A DNA stretch of 53,306 bases from Streptomyces sp. GC420 (GTDB lineage Bacteria > Actinomycetota > Actinomycetes > Streptomycetales > Streptomycetaceae). Of this stretch, positions 9,089 to 17,956 are shown piece after piece. The stretch spans positions 1-53,306 of the forward strand of contig NZ_JAAAXQ010000007.1 of the NCBI RefSeq assembly GCF_009916105.1. The letters run 5' to 3'. The position numbers and the translations under genes are program-made. Numbering within the stretch: the first letter of the stretch is position 1; each line of letters begins with the position of its first letter. Under the pieces are notes generated by a model, which did no database searches, was not told where the DNA came from, and worked only from the letters and a program-made list of their open reading frames with translations.

Positions 9089-9715
9089 TCAGCCGCGCAC
9101 CCTGCCCCGCAGATAGTCCGCATCCGCCCCGTCGCACACGTGCACCAGGTTCCGCAGCAGGTACTCGCCGGGCCTCCGGTCGAGCAGCATGTGCCGGACG
9201 TACGTCTTCCACCACTGCAGGGCGCACTCCTCCTGGCGGTCGGACAGCAGCCACACCTCCACGGAATCCGCGGCGAGGTAGTCCACGAGGTCCTTACGGA
9301 CATCCTCGAACTCCACCGTGGTGGTCGTGCCGGCGTACACCGCTTCCACGCCCCGCTCACCGAGCACCACTCGCCGCTCGGCTTCCAGCTCGAACCCCAG
9401 TCCCTCCACGGCCGCGCGCAGCACATCCCGCGTGGGTACCGGTCCGGACCCCAGCACGTGCGACGCCTGCTGGAGCCGAACTGCGGCAGCGTCCGGTGCG
9501 ATCAATGTCCCCCTGAACGCCGGTTCGGTGCCTGCCCGTTCAGCGATCTGGGTGGCGGCCCTCTGCGCGCCCGTGCGCCAGGCTTCCGCCACGCCCTCCA
9601 GACCGTCACCGGCGCAACGAGCCGCCAGAGCCGTCAGCAGAGCGGCAGCGCGCTGCCCGTCGACCGTGCTGTGCGGTCCGTAGAGTGCATCGGGCTTGCA
9701 GAACACCACAGGCAT
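9089..9715 (-). CDS. Divergent nucleoside-diphosphate-kinase-like protein
   Basis: A 208-aa protein whose two ends recall NDP kinase. It begins MPVVFCKPDAL (compare LVLVKPDAV in Ndk) and ends with YLLRNLVHVCDGADADYL, which resembles the Ndk active-site stretch RNxxHGSDS that carries the phosphorylated His. The middle ~130 residues do not follow the 140-aa Ndk core and are longer, so this is a remote relative; kinase activity is plausible but unproven. I start at the ATG at 9715; an in-frame GTG at 9778 would add 21 residues. It lies on the opposite strand between two rightward genes and is divergent from the NUDIX gene at 9791, so the 75 bp between them should hold two promoters. Together with the Tmk-like protein it suggests stepwise phosphorylation of a nucleoside-like compound. 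Confidence 0.65.
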   Translation of the reverse strand: MPVVFCKPDALYGPHSTVDGQRAAALLTALAARCAGDGLEGVAEAWRTGAQRAATQIAERAGTEPAFRGTLIAPDAAAVRLQQASHVLGSGPVPTRDVLRAAVEGLGFELEAERRVVLGERGVEAVYAGTTTTVEFEDVRKDLVDYLAADSVEVWLLSDRQEECALQWWKTYVRHMLLDRRPGEYLLRNLVHVCDGADADYLRGRVRG

Positions 9716-9790
9716 GCCCAGGACTTCACACCCGCGCCCCGTGCCCGGGCAAGTCCTTCCGACAATTCGAGCCACCACCAGGAGAAAGCA

Positions 9791-10276
9791 GTGGTCTCCT
9801 TCCGCTGGATCACCGAGCCCCTTCCCGACGGCATTCCCGTTCGCCAGGTGTACGGGTTCTGCTTCGACGACACCGGCCGCGTGCTGCTACGCGAGGACGC
9901 GGGCCGGTACGGACTGCCCGGCGGCAAACCGGAACACGGCGAGGACGCCCCGGCCGTCCTCGCCCGCGAATGCCATGAGGAAAGCCAGATCACCATCGGT
10001 GAGCCGGTCTACCTCGGCTACCAGGAAGTCACCGAGGACGGCCTGCCACCGTACGCGCAGCTCCGCCTGGCCGCCCGCATCAAGGACTTCCTCCCACGCG
10101 AGCCCGACCCCGACACCGGCCGCACGTACGGGCGGCTGATCGCCCCGCTCAACAAGGCCCCGGCCCTGCTCGACTGGGGCATCGACGGACTCCTCCAGTC
10201 CGCCGCCGCCGTCCAGGCCGCCTACCGACTGGGCCTCGACCCGGCAGCGGTCCGCGAGGAGACCTGGCGCAACTGA
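9791..10276 (+). CDS. NUDIX hydrolase
   Basis: A 161-aa NUDIX protein. The box reads GLPGGKPEHGEDAPAVLA then RECHEESQI, fitting GX5EX7REUXEEXGU except that the late Gly is Gln. That change does not touch the metal-binding glutamates, so hydrolase activity is expected. The GTG at 9791 has AGGAG 6-7 nt upstream (CCAGGAGAAAGCA). The open frame runs further left to 9083, but that part lies over the opposite-strand NDK-like gene and reads as its mirror, so it is excluded. It is followed after 32 bp by the GT4 glycosyltransferase and is probably co-transcribed with it. NUDIX enzymes here could hydrolyse NDP-sugars or sanitise activated pathway nucleotides. Confidence 0.85.
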   Translation: MVSFRWITEPLPDGIPVRQVYGFCFDDTGRVLLREDAGRYGLPGGKPEHGEDAPAVLARECHEESQITIGEPVYLGYQEVTEDGLPPYAQLRLAARIKDFLPREPDPDTGRTYGRLIAPLNKAPALLDWGIDGLLQSAAAVQAAYRLGLDPAAVREETWRN

Positions 10277-10308
10277 CACCACCCACACCGAGGATCCAGG
10301 GAGCCCCG

Positions 10309-11355
10309 ATGCGATGGCAGTTCCACTACCCCAAGCGCACCAGCTTCTACCCGGCCGACTACGAGAACCCCGGCCTCGGCGGCTGCGAAGCCTCCCTGGT
10401 CCTCCTCACACGAGCCCTTGCTGCCCGCGGCCACCACGTCGAGGTCTTCAACTGCTGCTACCGACCCGGCACATACGACGGCGTGACCTGGCGCATGGCC
10501 TGGGAACTCGACTCCGCACCGGCCCCTGACGTCGCGGTCGCCGTCCGATTCGACGAGGCCCTCTGGCCCGCCGGCTCCAAGGCCGGACACCACCTGTTCT
10601 GGATGCTCGACGACCGCACCCGAGGCCCCGCCGCATTCGCCGACACCTTCCGCGACCGCGGCGGCCGGGTCGTCCTCGCCTCTCAGGCCATGCGGCAGCG
10701 GCTCGACATCGCCGCCGTGGACATTCCCGTCCACCTCATCCCGCTCCCCGTCGAGACCAGCCGCTACAACCAGCCCATCGCGGACCGCGCCCCCATCTGC
10801 CTCTTCTCCAGCATGCCCAACCGCGGCCTCGACGCCGCCCTCGCTCTCTGGCCCCGGATCCGCGCCGCCGTCCCCGACGCCGAGCTCTGGGTCACCAGCG
10901 GCTGGCAGCTGTGGGGCTTCACCAACGCCGAATCCGACGACCGCTGGCACCAACTCCTCGGCGGTCGCCCCCTGCCCGAAGGTGTCCGCCTCCTCGGCGC
11001 CCGCCCACGCGCCGAGCTCATCGAGACCCAGCAACAGGCCGCACTCACCCTGTATCCCTGCCGCTTCCCCGAGATGTTCTGTCTCTCCGCTGCCGAATCC
11101 GCAGCCGCCGGCACCCCTGTCATCACCAGCCCCATGGACGCTCTCACCGAACGCGTCCACCACAACCACACAGGGATCCTCATCGACGGCGACATCAACC
11201 GCCCGGAAACCCAGAACGCCTTCGCCGACGCCGCGATCGAGCTGCTGACCAACCCCGCGCGCCGCACCGCACTGGGCCATGCCGGCCGTTCCAGCAGCAA
11301 TCATCTCGCTCCCGATCACATCGCGGCAGCGTGGGAAGATCTACTCGGCGCCTAG
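10309..11355 (+). CDS. GT4-type (GT-B fold) glycosyltransferase
   Basis: A 348-aa glycosyltransferase of the GT1/GT4 superfamily. The N-terminal Rossmann half has the typical glycine-rich acceptor loop followed by a helix (GLGGCEASLVLLTRALAARGHHVEVFN, seen in two parts). The C-terminal half has the donor-binding EX7E motif in PEMFCLSAAESAAAGTPVITS (first Glu at about residue 252). No membrane anchor is present. The ATG at 10309 follows a purine run (CAGGGAGCCCCG). It ends the rightward nucleotide/sugar block and is the second glycosyltransferase in it, with a different fold from the GT2 at 6012. This suggests a product carrying at least two sugars, or a sugar added to a carrier. Acceptor unknown. 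Confidence 0.85.
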   Translation: MRWQFHYPKRTSFYPADYENPGLGGCEASLVLLTRALAARGHHVEVFNCCYRPGTYDGVTWRMAWELDSAPAPDVAVAVRFDEALWPAGSKAGHHLFWMLDDRTRGPAAFADTFRDRGGRVVLASQAMRQRLDIAAVDIPVHLIPLPVETSRYNQPIADRAPICLFSSMPNRGLDAALALWPRIRAAVPDAELWVTSGWQLWGFTNAESDDRWHQLLGGRPLPEGVRLLGARPRAELIETQQQAALTLYPCRFPEMFCLSAAESAAAGTPVITSPMDALTERVHHNHTGILIDGDINRPETQNAFADAAIELLTNPARRTALGHAGRSSSNHLAPDHIAAAWEDLLGA

Positions 11356-11529
11356 ACCCGCCCCCCAGCGCCCGAATTGAGGCCGGCCACGGACCGCCGG
11401 CACCGGTTGGGGAATTCGTTGTCGTCGCGCCGACCTGGCCGGATAGGGCCGACGAGGTGATGTCAGCTCGTAGTCGGCCGGCGTGCCCGCACACCGAAGC
11501 ATGCCGTCACCGGCATGCGGACTAACGCG

Positions 11530-12057
11530 TCAGATCTCCTTGAACGTTCCGCTTATGCCGAGTTCTTCCAGGCGCTGCCGGATCTGCTCGGCCTCATCGG
11601 CCTGTATGACCAACTGGAGAGTGCCCTGCAGATAGCTGATCTGCCTTTCGTCTAAGGCCATGTAGAACGCCCGGAAGAGTGCGGCGAAACCGTCGGCGCT
11701 GTCGCCGTTGGCCAGGAGGTTCTTGGTGAACGAGAAGGCGACCTGCCGGTCCTTGACCCTCTCCCTTTCTGAGGATTGGTTTGGACTCGGCCCATCGGTC
11801 TCCCTCTGCCGGGGTACGTTCGGTGTGTCGACAGCTGGACTGCCTGGCTTGCGCGTCGAGCTGTTATCGATGGTGTCGTCGGCACTCAGGGAGCATTGAC
11901 CTTCGTGAACCGGCTGGTCGCAGTCGGCGCACGTCTTGGGTTGAGGCTTGGCGAGGCGCAGGCCCGTACTCGCGAGGTTGACCTGTCCGGGTGCTGTGAA
12001 CCTCGCAGACCGCGCAACGGAGGCGAGGGCGGGCTGTCGAGAGCCGAATCTGGCCAA
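11530..12057 (-). CDS. Small protein with N-terminal zinc-ribbon-like Cys cluster, unknown function
   Basis: A 175-aa open frame I do not recognise. Near residue 43 it has CADCDQPVHEGQC (C-x2-C-x8-C), a possible metal site. The middle is polar and probably disordered (PSPNQSSERERVKDRQ). The last ~65 residues look like a folded helical domain (FTKNLLANGDSADGFAALF; RQISYLQGTLQLVIQADEAEQIRQRLEELG) with a coiled-coil-like end. Base composition is less GC-rich than the neighbours, in keeping with mobile-element cargo. The start is uncertain; a shorter form beginning nearer the C-terminal domain is possible. It stands alone between the glycosyltransferase and the helicase gene, on the opposite strand. 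Confidence 0.5.
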   Translation of the reverse strand: MARFGSRQPALASVARSARFTAPGQVNLASTGLRLAKPQPKTCADCDQPVHEGQCSLSADDTIDNSSTRKPGSPAVDTPNVPRQRETDGPSPNQSSERERVKDRQVAFSFTKNLLANGDSADGFAALFRAFYMALDERQISYLQGTLQLVIQADEAEQIRQRLEELGISGTFKEI

Positions 12058-12415
12058 CGACCTTGCGCTACCCCCACACCTCGTGGAGCTACCAGGTGAT
12101 GCCCTTGCTGTGTCGTTCCTTGCGGACGACGAACTCGTGCAGGGGGTGCTTCCGTCGTAGCGCGGAGACCGTGACCAGAGGGACAGTTGATCAGCTGCTC
12201 GATGCAGCCCGGCACGGCGCCTTGGTGATGGCGTCTCACCGCTGGGCGTAGGGGCGAGCGAAGGTTAGCGCCCAACTGCGCATGCTCCGTGGATGTGAGT
12301 CTCAGCCGTGTGCTGAGACTGGTGTGTCGGGCTGCCAGCACTGAATAATTAAGGCACTTGGGGGGTTTCGAGGTGCGATGCCTCCTGCGCGTTTTCCGTT
12401 CCGGAGGTACGTTCT
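12058..12415. other. Non-coding/degenerate stretch with a 9-bp inverted repeat upstream of the helicase gene
   Basis: No intact gene is visible. On the minus strand around 12080-12160 a short frame (LRRKHPLHEFVVRKERHSKG, then ITW and a stop, then LHEVWG and another stop) looks like the decayed end of a coding sequence. A perfect inverted repeat AGTCTCAGC-CGTGT-GCTGAGACT lies at 12298-12320 and could be a terminator or operator. After it comes an unusually AT-rich patch (GAATAATTAA, near 12343-12352), which is a candidate -10 region for the helicase gene. The gene's ribosome site is GGAGG just before 12416. Confidence 0.4.
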
Positions 12416-15400
12416 ATGCCCAGTTCGCGAACGACCGGAGCCGCGCGTGGTGGCAGCGGTGGCTTTGCAGGCGGCAGTGACCCCGCCCTCGACCGGTTGA
12501 AAGCTGTTCTGGACAGCTGGCGCAGTTCCCTGCTCGACCTTGGTGGGCGCAACCGTCTGTTGAACTTCCGTCATACGAGGACCGCTACCCTGGAGATCAC
12601 GGCCCCTGACGCCTCTGCGGTGTTGGCCGGGCTCGGTCGCGGTTGGTCCTTCACTCCCGTCACGGGCGACGAGTCCGTCGACAACGGCGTGGACGGAGAG
12701 GGGCTGGCTCGGGGCAGCGGCGTGTTCTACGAGTACGACTCCACCTCCACGGTCGGCGACTCCCATCGCGCCTCCGGCCTGGTGACTCAGAAGAACACCC
12801 AGGCTGGTCTTGACGCGTCGCTCTACCAACTGCGCCAGAAGTCGGGACAGATGTACAACGACTACGGCCTGTGGGTGCTCTGGCTAGGCGTCGGCATGCT
12901 GGACTGGCGGGAGGAGGGCGCCGAGGAGACGAGTTCCGCTCCGCTGCTGCTCGTACCTGTGGAGCTTCGCCGAGACGGGCGACGGCAGACGCGTCTGCAC
13001 CTGGCGGAGGACCAGGACCGGATCCACAACCCCGCGCTCGCGGTCAAGCTGGAACGGCTCGGCGTCGACTGGAGCTCGGTCGCCGACTGCGACGTGGCCG
13101 ATCCGAGCGCGGTTCTCGCTGCCGCCCGGGAGGTCGCGCGTGCGCAGGACGGCTGGTCGGTTGACGAGCGCGTGGTGCTCGGCCTCTTCGCCTCGCACAA
13201 GGAGGCCATGTACCAGGACCTCCAGCAGAACGAGGAGCGCATCCTCGCTCATCCGCTGGTCCGAGCCGTCGGCCTCGGACCCGACGCGGGGCTGCCCGAC
13301 GATCTGATCGGCTTCGAGCCGCCTGAGCTCGACCGTATCGACGAGATCCAGCTGCCTGAGCGGACCCCACTCGCGCTGGACGCGGATTCCTCACAGCGGC
13401 AGTGCATCGCGGCCGCGCTGGACGGCCGTTCCTTCGTGATGAGCGGCCCGCCCGGTACGGGCAAGAGTCAGACGATCACCAACATGATCGCCGCACTCAT
13501 GCACGCCGGCCGGTCCGTCCTCTTCGTCAGTGAGAAGGCCGCAGCGCTCGACGTGGTCCGCAACAGACTGCGAGGCGTCGGCCTCGGGGACTTCGTGATG
13601 GCCCTGCACAGCGGCGACACCAGCAAGAAAGCTGTGGCGACGGAGCTCGAACGGGTGCTGACCACTGAGGTGCGGATCACCGGAGCGGCCGAGCACGAAC
13701 TGGACCGGGCGCGCCGGCTGCGCGAGGAACTGTCGGCCTACGCGGCGGCCATGAACCAGACCCGTGAACCGCTCGGCCGTACCCTCCACGACGTCCTGGG
13801 CAGCCTGGTCCTCCTGGAGCAGGCCGACACCCCGCAGCTCACCCTCGGCGCAAGGAGGACCGCCACGGTCCGGCGGCTTGGCGCCGGGGAGATGCAGGCG
13901 CTCATGGAAGCGGCCGGCACCGTCAGCCGGGCCTGGCGCCCGGCAGCGGAGGGTGAAGCGTTCGTCTGGCGCGGGCTGAAGCTGAAGGGGGCCTCCGTCC
14001 CCACCACAGTCCTCGCGGAGGCCACCGACGCCCTCGCGGACCTGCGCGCGGCTGCCGAGCGTCGCCCGTTTGCGGTCACGACTCCCGAACCGCGTACTGT
14101 GCACGACGTACGGCAGACCGTACGGACTCTGGAAGCGGGCCTGCCCGACCGGGACCCAGCCACGGCTGGCACGGTCGGCGGCGGACTGTCGGACGACTTC
14201 TCCGGAAGCCTCGCCCAGCTGGCCGAGCTGTTCGGACTGCCCAAGCCCGAAACCTCCCAGGAAGCGTTCGGCCTACTGGAACTCGCCGATCTGGCCTCCG
14301 CGGCGAAACGGCCGCCTGCGCGATGGTTCGACGAGGAAGGGCTGCGCGAGGCACATCGGGCGGCTCAGGAGCTGCGGGACGCGCTTGCAGTCCGCGCAGC
14401 CGCCCGCGCTGCAGCCGGAGACGTCTTCGGTGAGCAGGTGCTGGAAGCTGAAGAGTTGCCCGCCCTGGTCGAGAGGTTCACTGGACAGCATCGAGGTGTG
14501 TTCGCGCGTCTGTCCGGCCAGTATCGGGAGGATCGCGCGGCGGTGGCCGCGCTCACGCGCGATGGCGCCTGGGACAAGACACTGCCCCACCGCCTCAACG
14601 ACGCCCTGGCCTGGCAGAACACTGCGGCTGAGTTCGCTCGGTTGGCGGCACGCCACAAGGAGGCACTGGGCGGCTACGTCCCCCGAGACGAAAGCGGACT
14701 GCCCGCCATGGACGCGGCGCTGGCTGCTGCAGACCGCATCGCGGAGCTCACCCGCGGGACGGCTCATCGGGACCTGCTCACTGCCCGCCTGGCCGACGGC
14801 ACCGAGCCCGACCCGCTGCCGGGGTTGCTGGCCCGTGGCATTCGCGGCGCGCTGGCCGGCTGGTGCGACACGGCGACGCGCCGGGCCGCTCGCTGGTCGG
14901 AGTCCTCGACCGCGCTACACGATCTCTTCGAGGAGCCCCGCCAGGCTCAGTTGTCCTTCGCCCTGTTCGGTACTTTCGACCAGGCACAGCAGGCCGTAGA
15001 CGAACTCCGGGCCGACCCGCGTGGCCCGGAGGAGTGGCAGGCATACCGCTCTGGAGTGGACGTCCTGGCGCGTCACAGTATCGATGACCTCGTCCCCCGT
15101 GCCGTCGAACGAGGCGTCCTGCCCGAACAGTTGCCTGCGGTCGTGGAGCATGCGGTGCTGAAGTGCTGGGCCGACGACCTCCTGGCCACGGACATCCGTC
15201 TCATCACCACCCGCTCCGCAGACCTGGACGCCCGGGTGGCCGACTTCCGGGAGGCCGACCGCCGACTGGTCGCTGCCGCGAGCGGCGCCGTGATCGAAGC
15301 GTGCAACAAGCGCCGGCCGCGACGATTCAGCGGCGGGGCGGCCTTGGTGATCAAGAAGCAAGCGGAGCTGAAGCGACGCCACATGCCAGTGCGGGAACTG

Positions 15401-17473
15401 CTCAGCCGGACCCGCGAAGTCGTCCGGCTGATCAAGCCGTGCTTCATGATGAGCCCTCTGACAGTGAGCCAGTTCCTGCCTGCGGACTATCACTTCGACG
15501 TAGTGATCTTCGACGAGGCATCACAGGTCCGCCCGGCCGACGCGATCAACTGCGTATACCGGGCAGACTCTCTGATCGTGGCCGGCGACGAAAAGCAGCT
15601 GCCGCCCACATCCTTCTTCGACTCGGCCGTCGAGGACGACTCCGACCAGTTCGACGAGGACGTTCCGGACAGCTTCGAGTCGCTGCTGCACGCATGCAAG
15701 GCGGGCGCCCTGCGCGAGCTGTCCCTACGCTGGCACTACCGCAGCCATCACGAGAACCTGATCACGTTCAGTAACAGGTCCTTCTACGGCAACTCCATGG
15801 TGACCTTCCCAGGAGCGCTGGACCACGGCAACGACATCGGCGTCGGCTTCTTCCACGCACAGGGCGTGTACGACCGCGGCGGCCGACGCGACAACCGCGT
15901 GGAGGCGGAGTTCGTCGCCCAGCGCGTTATCCATCACTTCGACACCCGCCCCGGCCGCACTCTGGGCGTCGTCGCCCTCTCTCAGGCACAGGCGGCGGCC
16001 ATCGACCAGGCTGTCCAGCAGGCCCGGCTGCTCCGCCCCGACCTGGACCACTGCTTCACCGAGGACCGGCTCAACGGGTTCTTCGTCAAGAACCTCGAGT
16101 CCGTCCAGGGCGACGAGCGGGACGTCGTGATCATGTCGATCGGGTACGGCCCCGACGAGCACGGCAAATTCGGCACAAACTTCGGGCCCATCAACAAGGG
16201 TGGCGGTTGGCGGCGCCTGAACGTCGCCGTGACCCGGGCGCGCTTCCGCATGGAGGTCGTCGCGTCGTTCCGGGGCAGCGGCCTGACCGACAGCGCCAAC
16301 GAGAGCGTTCAGCACCTGAAGCGGTATCTGGAGTACGCCGAGAACGGCCCGGCAGTCCTCGCGCAGGACGTGACACAGGCTGATGCCGAACCGGACAGCC
16401 CTTTCGAGGAGTCGGTCCTGCAGGTGCTACGCGACTGGGGCTACCGCGTGCAGCCGCAGGTCGGCGTCGCCGGATACCGTATCGACATCGGCGTGCGCCA
16501 TCCGCAGTTCCCCGGTGCCTACGCGCTCGGTATCGAGTGCGATGGTGCGATGTACCACTCGTCAAGGACGGCTCGGGATCGCGACCGGCTGCGGGAGGAG
16601 GTGCTGGCCGGGCTGGGCTGGCGGCTGCACCGCATCTGGGGCACCGACTGGTATCGCGGCCGGGCTGCCGCCGAGCTGAGATTGCGTGAGGCGGTCGAGC
16701 TGGCGGTCGAGCGGGGACCGATGTCGGACTCCGACTCCACCTCGGTAGATCCGGCGGTGGCCGCCGAGGATGAGGCGGAGGAGACCTCACGCAAGAGGCC
16801 GACCGCTCCGTTCTCTCGCGCTTCGGACTGGCCTGGTGCTCCGGGACCGGGGGACGGAGCGCCGCCTACGACACTGGCGCCCCCGGACCATGAGCGCGTT
16901 CCTGTCGACACCGAGCCCGACCGGCCGTGGAGCTCCATGTACGAGACGTGCGAGATGACCGTGTCCTCACCGTACGAACTGCACACCCCGGACGCCCGGC
17001 CCGCGCTGCGCAACGTCCTGACCAGGATCATCGGGATCGAGGGACCCATTCACGAGGAGCTCTTGGTACAGCGCGCCAGGGAGGCGTGGGGCGTTGCCCG
17101 GGCGGGCAACAGGATCCGCGACAATGTGCGGGAAGTGGTGCGCGGTCTCGTCCGTTCGGGGAAGGTCACCGTCGACGGGCAGTTCCTGGACGTGGCCGGC
17201 CGAGAGGACTTGGAGGCTCGCGCTCCGGGAGAGGGCGACACCCCTCGCAAGGCCGCGCACATCGCCCCGGCCGAGCGGCAGCTGGCGCTGTACGAACTTG
17301 CCGCGGAATGCCCGGGCATGTCGCGGGACGAACTGGTCCGGCACGCGGGCGAGTTCTTCGGCTGGCGTCGCATGGGCCGGGACATCCGCAACTTCCTGGA
17401 CTCCGACATCGATGAGCTGCACCGCCGAGGCAGGCTGAGGGAGGCGGACGGTCACATCACGGCGGTCGAGTGA
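12416..17473 (+). CDS. DUF4011 / SF1 helicase / Vsr-like nuclease / DUF3320 defence-type protein (Hhe-like)
   Basis: A 1685-aa multidomain protein. Order: DUF4011-type N-terminus (~25-300; LDSWRSSLLDLGGRNRLLNF); superfamily 1 helicase with Walker A SGPPGTGKSQTITNM (~343), Walker B VIFDEASQVRPADAI (~1031), GDEKQLPPT, SVQGDERDVVIMS and NVAVTRARFRM (~1270); a PD-(D/E)XK/Vsr-like nuclease (~1329-1425; YRIDIGV, ALGIECDGAMYHSS, RLHRIWGTDWYRG); and a DUF3320 C-terminus (~1520-1570; GIEGPIHEELLVQRARE), with a further helical repeat to the end. This architecture is that of single-gene helicase-nuclease antiphage proteins described as Hhe (helicase-Vsr). It probably senses and cuts foreign DNA. ATG 12416 has GGAGG 7 nt upstream. 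It is monocistronic and first in a defence island. Confidence 0.87.
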   Translation: MPSSRTTGAARGGSGGFAGGSDPALDRLKAVLDSWRSSLLDLGGRNRLLNFRHTRTATLEITAPDASAVLAGLGRGWSFTPVTGDESVDNGVDGEGLARGSGVFYEYDSTSTVGDSHRASGLVTQKNTQAGLDASLYQLRQKSGQMYNDYGLWVLWLGVGMLDWREEGAEETSSAPLLLVPVELRRDGRRQTRLHLAEDQDRIHNPALAVKLERLGVDWSSVADCDVADPSAVLAAAREVARAQDGWSVDERVVLGLFASHKEAMYQDLQQNEERILAHPLVRAVGLGPDAGLPDDLIGFEPPELDRIDEIQLPERTPLALDADSSQRQCIAAALDGRSFVMSGPPGTGKSQTITNMIAALMHAGRSVLFVSEKAAALDVVRNRLRGVGLGDFVMALHSGDTSKKAVATELERVLTTEVRITGAAEHELDRARRLREELSAYAAAMNQTREPLGRTLHDVLGSLVLLEQADTPQLTLGARRTATVRRLGAGEMQALMEAAGTVSRAWRPAAEGEAFVWRGLKLKGASVPTTVLAEATDALADLRAAAERRPFAVTTPEPRTVHDVRQTVRTLEAGLPDRDPATAGTVGGGLSDDFSGSLAQLAELFGLPKPETSQEAFGLLELADLASAAKRPPARWFDEEGLREAHRAAQELRDALAVRAAARAAAGDVFGEQVLEAEELPALVERFTGQHRGVFARLSGQYREDRAAVAALTRDGAWDKTLPHRLNDALAWQNTAAEFARLAARHKEALGGYVPRDESGLPAMDAALAAADRIAELTRGTAHRDLLTARLADGTEPDPLPGLLARGIRGALAGWCDTATRRAARWSESSTALHDLFEEPRQAQLSFALFGTFDQAQQAVDELRADPRGPEEWQAYRSGVDVLARHSIDDLVPRAVERGVLPEQLPAVVEHAVLKCWADDLLATDIRLITTRSADLDARVADFREADRRLVAAASGAVIEACNKRRPRRFSGGAALVIKKQAELKRRHMPVRELLSRTREVVRLIKPCFMMSPLTVSQFLPADYHFDVVIFDEASQVRPADAINCVYRADSLIVAGDEKQLPPTSFFDSAVEDDSDQFDEDVPDSFESLLHACKAGALRELSLRWHYRSHHENLITFSNRSFYGNSMVTFPGALDHGNDIGVGFFHAQGVYDRGGRRDNRVEAEFVAQRVIHHFDTRPGRTLGVVALSQAQAAAIDQAVQQARLLRPDLDHCFTEDRLNGFFVKNLESVQGDERDVVIMSIGYGPDEHGKFGTNFGPINKGGGWRRLNVAVTRARFRMEVVASFRGSGLTDSANESVQHLKRYLEYAENGPAVLAQDVTQADAEPDSPFEESVLQVLRDWGYRVQPQVGVAGYRIDIGVRHPQFPGAYALGIECDGAMYHSSRTARDRDRLREEVLAGLGWRLHRIWGTDWYRGRAAAELRLREAVELAVERGPMSDSDSTSVDPAVAAEDEAEETSRKRPTAPFSRASDWPGAPGPGDGAPPTTLAPPDHERVPVDTEPDRPWSSMYETCEMTVSSPYELHTPDARPALRNVLTRIIGIEGPIHEELLVQRAREAWGVARAGNRIRDNVREVVRGLVRSGKVTVDGQFLDVAGREDLEARAPGEGDTPRKAAHIAPAERQLALYELAAECPGMSRDELVRHAGEFFGWRRMGRDIRNFLDSDIDELHRRGRLREADGHITAVE

Positions 17474-17594
17474 TGGAACCGCAGCGGACCCGATCGCAGT
17501 GGATCGCAAGTGAGGCAAGACGCACCGAGCGGCCGATCCGAGCTTCGTAGAGTCGAGGGCCTGGCCCAAGTTGCGTGGAGTCGGGATAGCTGAC

Positions 17595-17720
17595 TTCACG
17601 CTTCATGTGCTGCGCGCAGTTCGTACGCGACGGGATGAGCATCTCCAGGGCGGAATAACTGCAGTTGGTGGTTGTGGAAGATCTCCAGGCACTCGAAAAG
17701 GGCGGTGGACAGCTTCAGCC
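17595..17720 (-). pseudogene. Remnant of an IS3-family transposase C-terminus
   Basis: Read on the minus strand, 17719 leftward gives LSTALFECLEIFHNHQ, then in a shifted frame SALEMLIP. Both match the conserved end of IS3-family (OrfB/DDE) transposases (...FEYLEVFHNRQRRHSALGMLTPVEFE), which here needs at least one frameshift. The rest of the element and its terminal repeats are not visible. It records a past insertion or recombination between the helicase and the toxin-antitoxin module. Confidence 0.5.
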
Positions 17721-17917
17721 AGCGGAACGGTCACATCCAGCATCACATAGCAAACCTGTGCAGTCACAGTGCGTAGTGGGCGAGTGCCTGCCTGGCTAGG
17801 GTCCTTGCCGGGATCGAAGGTCTTTAATCCTTCGGCAACCATGATGAGAGAACCGCCTTCGACGACGTCCTTGAGGTGGCGTCATTAGTAGGCATGTTCA
17901 TGCCGAGAGAAGCTTGG

Positions 17918-17947
17918 CTTTACCTATCCGGTAAAGAATGCCATACT
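17918..17947 (+). promoter_or_regulatory. Promoter with overlapping palindromic operator for higB
   Basis: A perfect inverted repeat CTTTACC-TATCC-GGTAAAG (17918-17936) overlaps a good -35 (TTTACC, 17919-17924). A 17-nt spacer and a -10 (CATACT, 17942-17947) follow. The toxin's ATG codons at 17951 and 17957 fall at the expected transcription start, so the mRNA is probably leaderless. Type II antitoxins commonly repress their own operon by binding such a palindrome; here the HTH of the downstream antitoxin is the likely ligand. Confidence 0.6.
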
Positions 17948-17956
17948 CTGATGGCT

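Larger units (their letters stand above)
17474..17950. other. Gene-poor gap between helicase and toxin-antitoxin genes
   Basis: This 477-bp gap has lower GC than the surroundings and no intact gene. It holds a decayed IS3-type transposase end (separate entry) and, at its right edge, the promoter/operator of the toxin gene (separate entry). The sequence between, 17721-17900, shows no recognisable feature. Confidence 0.5.

Noticed and set aside
9083..9790. N-terminal extension of the NUDIX protein at 9791
   Set aside because: This part is antisense to the NDK-like gene, and the GTG at 9791 has a good ribosome site.
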